From assembly GCA_050744245.1 (NCBI GenBank), contig JBOGGX010000224.1:1-19398 (forward strand): a stretch of DNA of 19,398 bases, given 5' to 3'. The translations under genes and the position numbers were made by a program. The notes under the pieces are model-generated. The model saw only the letters and a program-made list of their open reading frames with translations. It did no database searches and was not told where the DNA came from. This DNA comes from JBOGGX01 sp050744245. Lineage in GTDB: Bacteria > Actinomycetota > Acidimicrobiia > Acidimicrobiales > JBOGGX01. Below, piece by piece: positions 15,506 through 19,398 of the stretch. Numbering within the stretch: position 1 is the first letter of the stretch; the number at the start of each line of letters is the position of its first letter.

Positions 15506-16275
15506 ACGACCACGTTCCCGACCCGTCCCCGGATGTCATCGAGGCCGACGACGTCGGCTACTCCTACCGGGACCACGCGGTCCTCGACGGCGTCAGCTTC
15601 CGGATCGCCCCGGGCGAGTTCGTCGCCCTCGCCGGCCCCAACGGCTCGGGCAAGACCACCCTGCTGCGTCTGCTGCTCGGGCTCGACACCGCGGCCCGCG
15701 GCCGGGTCCGTCTGCTGGGGTCGGCCCCCGACGAGCTCGACGACCGCTGGCGGGTCGGCTATGTCCCCCAGCGGGTGGTGCTGCCCGAGGCGCTGCCGGC
15801 CACCGTGGCCGAGGTGGTCGCCGCCGGCCGCCTCGCCCGCCGCGGTTGGTGGCGGCGGCCGGATCGGGCCGACCGGGCCGCGGTCGACCACGCCATCGAG
15901 TCGGTCGCCCTGACCAACCGGCGGGCCACGCGGGTGCACCAGCTGTCCGGCGGTCAGCAGCAGAGGGTGCTGATCGCCAAGGCGCTCGTGTCCGAACCCG
16001 AGGTGCTCGTCCTCGACGAGCCCGTGGCCGGCGTCGACCTGGCCTCCCAGAAGCTGTTCCGCGAGGCGCTCGTCCACCTGGTGACCAACCACGGCGCCGC
16101 CGTCCTGCTCGTCTCGCACGAGCTCGGCGCGGTGGCCGGCGACCTCGACCGCGTGCTCGTGCTCCGCCACGGGCGCATCACGTTCGACGGCGACCCGACC
16201 GCGCTGGCCGCCACCGGCGTCAGCCTCGGGATCCACGACCACGATCTCCCGTTGTGGCTCGAGGGACTGGGCTGA
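15496..16275 (+). CDS. znuC: Zinc ABC transporter ATP-binding protein
   Basis: 259 residues, cytoplasmic ATPase of the metal-importer branch. Walker A GPNGSGKTT is at 47-55, Q-loop YVPQR near Q92, signature LSGGQQQR at 150-157, Walker B VLVLDE at 170-175, D-loop GVDLAS and switch histidine H208 (LLVSHEL). The short Arg/Trp-rich stretch RLARRGWWRRPDRADR lies in the helical domain where ZnuC/MntB proteins carry similar segments. The start lies inside the end of znuA and the stop overlaps the ATG of znuB (TGATG), so the three genes act as one unit. Manganese import is the main alternative; the ligands of the binding protein and the adjacent Fur-type regulator favour zinc. Confidence 0.92.
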   Translation: MPIDDHVPDPSPDVIEADDVGYSYRDHAVLDGVSFRIAPGEFVALAGPNGSGKTTLLRLLLGLDTAARGRVRLLGSAPDELDDRWRVGYVPQRVVLPEALPATVAEVVAAGRLARRGWWRRPDRADRAAVDHAIESVALTNRRATRVHQLSGGQQQRVLIAKALVSEPEVLVLDEPVAGVDLASQKLFREALVHLVTNHGAAVLLVSHELGAVAGDLDRVLVLRHGRITFDGDPTALAATGVSLGIHDHDLPLWLEGLG

Positions 16276-17129
16276 TGCTTCCCCTCCCGTGGCCCTTCGA
16301 CCGCGAGTACCTGCAGCTGGCCCTGGTCGGCGGGCTCGTCGTCGGGGTGACCGCCCCCCTGATCGGCACGTTCCTCGTCCAGAAGCGACTGTCGCTGCTG
16401 GGCGACGGGCTCGGCCACGTGGCCTTCGCCGGGGTCGCCGCCGGCCTGTTCTTCGGGATCTGGCCCATCGGTCCCGCGCTGGTCGGGGCGGTGCTGGCCG
16501 CCTGCTCGATCGAGTGGCTGCGCTCGAGGGGCCGGGCCAGCGGCGACCTGGCCCTGGCCGTGTTCTTCTACTCGGGGATCGCCGGGGGTGTCGTCCTCAT
16601 CGGGTTGGCCGGATCGCTCGACGCGAGCACGCTGACCTACCTGTTCGGTTCGATCCTCACCGTCAGCCCGGACGACGCCGTGGTCATCGGGCTGCTCGGG
16701 CTCCTGATCGTCGGCGTCATCGGCCTGACGTGGCGGGCGCTGTTCGCGGTGGTGCTCGACGAGCAGTCGGCCCGGGTGGCCGGTCTGCCCGTCGACCGCC
16801 TCAACCTGGTGCTTGCCGCCCTGGCCGCGGTCACCGTGGTCGCAGGCATGCGGGTGGTCGGCGTGCTGCTGGTGGCCGCCCTCATGGTGCTGCCGGTCGG
16901 CGCGGCCAACCGCATCGGGGGTTCGTTCCGTGGCACCATGCTCGCCGCCAGCGGCATCGGCGGGGCCAGCGCCGTGGTCGGCCTGGCCGTCGCCCGCGGC
17001 TTCAACCTGGCGCCGGGGGCCACCATCGTGCTGGTCGCGGCGGCGGTGTTCCTGGTGACCGCGGTCATCGGCCGGCGGCCGCTGCCCGCCCTCGCCGGAC
17101 CCGGGCAGGAGCGCGGCGTCAACCGCTGA
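16275..17129 (+). CDS. znuB: Zinc ABC transporter permease
   Basis: 284 residues, ABC-3 family permease with about eight or nine hydrophobic helices across the length. Family signatures include GTFLVQKRLSLLGDGLGHVAFAGVAAG near the N-terminus, the coupling region around ALFAVVLDEQSARVAGLP, and VVGVLLVAALMVLPVGAANRI. It forms the membrane channel for the metal delivered by the ZnuA-like lipoprotein and powered by the ZnuC-like ATPase. The ATG overlaps the ATPase stop. The last 11 bases overlap the end of the Fur-family gene on the opposite strand, with no terminator visible between them. Confidence 0.91.
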   Translation: MLPLPWPFDREYLQLALVGGLVVGVTAPLIGTFLVQKRLSLLGDGLGHVAFAGVAAGLFFGIWPIGPALVGAVLAACSIEWLRSRGRASGDLALAVFFYSGIAGGVVLIGLAGSLDASTLTYLFGSILTVSPDDAVVIGLLGLLIVGVIGLTWRALFAVVLDEQSARVAGLPVDRLNLVLAALAAVTVVAGMRVVGVLLVAALMVLPVGAANRIGGSFRGTMLAASGIGGASAVVGLAVARGFNLAPGATIVLVAAAVFLVTAVIGRRPLPALAGPGQERGVNR

Positions 17130-17565
17130 CGGGCGAGCAGTCGGCGCAGCGACCGACGAGGTCGAGCCGGTGCCCCTCGAGGGTGAACCCGGCGTCGCCC
17201 GCCAGCTCGATCGCGGCCTTCTGCACCGCCTCCTCGACCCGGCGGGGCACGACCACGTCGGCCACCGAGCCGCAGCCGACGCACACGAGGTGGTGATGGT
17301 GCTCGGTCAGGTCCTCCGCCAACTCGTACCGGCTGAACTCGCCGGCCGTCGACACCCGGTGGACGACGCCGGCCTGCTCGAGCACGGCCAGGTTCCGGTA
17401 CACCGAGCTCTGGGTCAGCGAGGGCGAGATGCCGAGGATGTCGGGGAGGGCGAGGGGCCGGTCGGTGCCGGCCAGCACGCCGATCAACGTCCGGCGGCCG
17501 TTCGTGTACCGCTGTCCGACTCGGCGCAGCCGGCCGCCCACGGTCTCGTCGAGCCTGTCCACCAC
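17119..17565 (-). CDS. zur: Fur-family metal regulator, probably Zur
   Basis: 148 residues, usual Fur/Zur length. The N-terminal winged helix contains the recognition helix TQSSVYRNLAVLEQAG (51-66). The dimer/metal domain has EHHHHLVCVGCG (H89-H92, C95, C98) and RCADC (C140, C143), which give the structural zinc site, plus H132. Position next to and convergent with znuACB, and a Zur-like box before znuA, support zinc sensing; Fur or PerR-like sensing is less likely. GTG 17565 follows a TAGGCT -10 box by six bases (leaderless type). Antisense overlap of 11 bases with znuB means transcripts of the importer and its likely repressor can collide. Confidence 0.85.
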   Translation of the reverse strand: MVDRLDETVGGRLRRVGQRYTNGRRTLIGVLAGTDRPLALPDILGISPSLTQSSVYRNLAVLEQAGVVHRVSTAGEFSRYELAEDLTEHHHHLVCVGCGSVADVVVPRRVEEAVQKAAIELAGDAGFTLEGHRLDLVGRCADCSPVSG

Positions 17566-17571
17566 CGCCCG

Positions 17572-17597
17572 AGCCTACGGCCATCGATCCCGATCGA
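17572..17597 (-). promoter_or_regulatory. Promoter of the Fur/Zur gene with a nearby inverted repeat
   Basis: The minus strand reads TAGGCT (17572-17577) six bases before GTG 17565. Just upstream, TCGAT (17584-17588) and ATCGA (17593-17597) form an inverted repeat around CCCG. It lies where a regulator could bind and lacks similarity to the znuA box, so autoregulation is only a guess. Confidence 0.4.
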
Positions 17598-17613
17598 ACC
17601 GCGACCGGGCGAT

Positions 17614-18487
17614 GTGCGTATCCCCTGCACCTGCTGACCGCCGCCGCTCCCCGTCTGGTCGACCCCGCGCTGGCGTGGCCGGGGCGACCGCTGATCCTCA
17701 CCCGGCCCGACGACGCAGACGCCGCCGCCTTCGCCCTGGCCACCGGCGGCGTCGTCGCCCACGGGTTCGGGAACTTCTACGTGATCACCACCCGGCCGGA
17801 TGCCGAGATCGTGCGCTCGGTGAACCTCTTGAAGGGCCGCCCGCCGGAGCAGACCGGCAGCATCACGACGACGCCGGCACGCGTGCCGCTGGTCTTCGAC
17901 TGGGATCGGCTGCCCACGGGGATCACCCGCCGCCAGATCATTGGCCTGATGGACGACTTCTTCGCCATGGGCCCGTTCGGCTTCAGGGGCCCCCGGCCGC
18001 CGAGGACGTGCCCGATCACCTGGGTGAGTGGGACAACGGCGTCCGCACCACCCAGGTGATCGCGCCCGGCCACGCCTGTCCGTCGAACGCGTTCCTGTCC
18101 AGGAGCCTGGCCGCGATCGACGACGACATCCTCTACATCACCTCGGCCAACCGGTCCCGCCACCTCACCGGGGCCGAGGACGAACCCGCCCACTACATGG
18201 CCGACGGCATCCGGGCCGCGTTCGGCGACAACGCCGGCTTCGTCGTCCTCGAGCACGTCGACGAGGCTGCGGCGCGGGCGAGCTATCCGCTGCACGCGCC
18301 CATGTCCACGACGATCCTCGGCTTCCACAAGCTGGGCCAGCTCGACGCGGCCGGGCGTCCGAGCCTCGTCGTCGAGCGCCACGGCTCGCTGCCGATCGAG
18401 CAGGTCGTTCCCATCGTCGAGCGCCACGGTTTCGGCATGACGTTGGGACCGAAGGCGGTCCGCCGCCTCCAACTCCGCCGGTACTGA
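17614..18487 (+). pseudogene. YrdC/Sua5/YciO-like protein, frameshifted
   Basis: Conserved-looking protein sequence runs through three frames. The main block contains FALATGGVVAHGFGNFYVIT and LLKGRPPEQTGSIT. After a shift it continues with PDHLGEWDNGVRTTQVIAPG, LYITSANRSRHLTG and VVERHGSLPIEQVVPI. Nucleotide-site phrases such as KGRPP and TSAN recall the YrdC fold of threonylcarbamoyl-AMP synthases (tRNA t6A), but the match is distant and a YciO-like paralogue is possible. The clear break is at the five-C run 17990-17994, where one extra base would join the frames. The main block also lacks a normal start: GTG 17614 would join it if one C were added at 17622-17625, giving a start VRIPLHLLTAAAP. 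Either a decaying gene or base-calling errors in C runs. Confidence 0.6.
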
Positions 18488-18491
18488 GCGA

Positions 18492-19275
18492 GTGCGACCG
18501 GCCGTGAGGGAGCCCGAAGGGCGAGCGCCGTGCCGGATCGGGCTCATCGTGCCGAGCTCGAACACCACCATGGAGACCGAGCTGGCCGAGCTGTTCCGGC
18601 GGCGCGAGCGCCAGGCGCCCGAGCGGTTCACGTTCCGCTCGGCCCGTCTCCGCATGACCGAGGTGACTCCTGAAGCGCTGGTGGCCATGAACTCCGGCGG
18701 CGAGCGGGCCGCGGCGGAGCTGGCCGACGCCGGGTGCGACGCCATGGCCTACGCCTGCCTGGTCGCGGTGATGATCGCCGGCCCTGGTGCCCACGTCGGC
18801 ACCGAGGCCCGACTGTCCGAGGTGGCGTCGACGCCGGTGGTTACCAGTGCGGGCGCCCTCCCCGACGCCATCCGCGCCGTCGGCGCCACCCGGGTCGCCC
18901 TCGTCGCCCCCGTACCTGCCGCCGCTGACCGAGCGGGTGGTGGCCTATCTCGGCGATCTCGGCATCGAGGTCGTCGACGCCATCAGCCTCGGCATCGCCG
19001 ACAACCGCGACATCGGGCGGCAGGATCCGGCCCGCCTGATCGACCTGGCCGGTCGGCTCGACCGACGCCACGCCGAGGCCATCGTGCTGTCCGCCTGCGT
19101 CCAGATGCCGTCGCTGCCCGCCATCGCCGAGGTCGAACGGCGCACCGGGCTCCCCGTGGTCACCGCGGCCACGGCCACGGCCCACGCCCTGCTGGGTCGG
19201 TTGGGCCTGCCCCCGATGATCGACGGCGCCGGCTGGCTCCTCGGCGGCCGCCACCTCGCCACCGCCGCCCTCTGA
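18492..19275 (+). pseudogene. Maleate cis-trans isomerase-like protein (Asp/Glu racemase superfamily), frameshifted
   Basis: About 260 residues if the frame is repaired. The first part has the family N-terminus RIGLIVPSSNTTMETELAEL, FTFRSARLRMTEVT and the first catalytic cysteine in AMAYACLVAVM. After one surplus base in the five-C run 18907-18911, the second part continues in another frame. That part reads YLPPLTERVVAYLGDLGIEV, the second cysteine in VLSACVQMPSL and a normal C-terminus. Both active-site cysteines are therefore kept, and all conserved blocks are in order. Maleate isomerases act in nicotinate and aromatic-acid breakdown; no other such genes are present here. The start is GTG 18492 or GTG 18504, four or sixteen bases after the YrdC-like stop. 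The repeat at 18510 lies within the first codons. Loss is very recent or a sequence error. Confidence 0.78.
18510..18527. repeat. 18-bp dispersed repeat, copy 2
   Basis: Identical to 8553-8570 (GAGCCCGAAGGGCGAGCG). This copy would be translated as EPEGRA ahead of the conserved isomerase N-terminus, which adds doubt about the true start of that gene. Confidence 0.55.
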
Positions 19276-19290
19276 CCCCACCACCCCGCC

Positions 19291-19326
19291 AAATCGACCA
19301 AATCGACCAAATCGACCAAATCGACC
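19291..19326. repeat. Four perfect tandem copies of a 9-bp unit
   Basis: AAATCGACC is repeated four times without change just after the isomerase gene. It is AT-rich compared with everything around it. The opposite strand reads GGTCGATTT, which shares its GGTC opening and 9-bp period with the GGTCAAGNN array at 14516. It may be an operator for a gene to the right or a small variable-number repeat. The remaining bases to the window end hold no gene I can support; TATATG (19347-19352) could be a weak -10 element. Confidence 0.75.
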
Positions 19327-19398
19327 ATTAAGGACACTGGGGTCCGTATATGAGACTCCAGCGCGCGCAAACGGTGGGCACCCGTGGGCCGGTCACCG

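Noticed and set aside
16637..17743. 368-codon minus-strand frame across znuB and the Fur-like gene
   Set aside because: Shadow of two well-supported genes in other frames.
19282..19370. Peptide with a VDL repeat on the minus strand over the 9-bp array
   Set aside because: The repeat is simply the tandem DNA read in frame; there is no ribosome site, domain or coding bias to support a gene.
19328..19398. Possible small RNA or attachment site at the right edge
   Set aside because: Only weak stems (such as GGGGTC with GACTCC) and a doubtful -10 are present; the sequence is cut off before anything can be supported.

Overview
The window is very GC-rich, gene-dense DNA with strong G/C third-position bias. 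An F420-type luciferase-like oxidoreductase, a DUF3152 metzincin, many GTG/TTG starts and leaderless-type promoters all point to an actinobacterium. The style suggests Acidimicrobiia, but no rRNA or marker gene is present to prove it. I see no tRNA, rRNA, CRISPR array, insertion sequence or phage module.

Layout. (1) 1-4485, minus strand: a MocR-type GntR/aminotransferase regulator, followed by a very large zinc-ribbon/adenylyl cyclase/AAA ATPase/TPR signalling protein that runs off the left edge. (2) 4479-5162, plus strand: an FMN-binding pyridoxamine-phosphate-oxidase-like gene, head to head with the MocR gene so that the first seven bases of the two genes overlap. (3) 5225-8549, plus strand: an ABC ATPase and its double-FtsX permease (MacB/LolCDE superfamily). 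(4) 8750-11661, minus strand: a tight DUF1353-membrane protein, type II NADH dehydrogenase, DUF3152 metzincin cluster. (5) 11704-13358, plus strand: an F420-dependent LLM oxidoreductase overlapping a lipoprotein made of a shrunken SNase domain and a lamin-tail domain. (6) 13355-14492, minus strand: an Xre/MbcA-like antitoxin and RES toxin pair. (7) 14618-17129, plus strand: a znuACB zinc importer, with a Fur-family regulator (probably Zur) on the opposite strand overlapping the end of znuB. (8) 17614-19275, plus strand: a YrdC/Sua5-like gene and a maleate isomerase-like gene, both frameshifted at short C runs. The window ends in a 9-bp tandem repeat.

How the parts work together. The clearest functional unit is zinc homeostasis: a lipoprotein zinc binder, ATPase and permease, with a Fur/Zur repressor next to them and a Zur-box-like inverted repeat at the znuA promoter. 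The RES toxin pair shares the znuA upstream region and has its own operator-like array of four GGTCAAG repeats. The MocR/PPOX pair is a plausible vitamin B6/flavin regulatory couple. Seven genes have a TAnnnT -10 element 6-8 bases before the start codon, which suggests leaderless mRNAs are the rule here.

I did not find a convincing wholly new multi-gene system. The best leads are the DUF1353-membrane fusion coupled to NDH-2, the SNase lipoprotein that has lost its catalytic middle, the RES toxin with an apparent Ser-to-Pro change, and the repeat-built operator. The frameshifts at the right end may be sequence errors.
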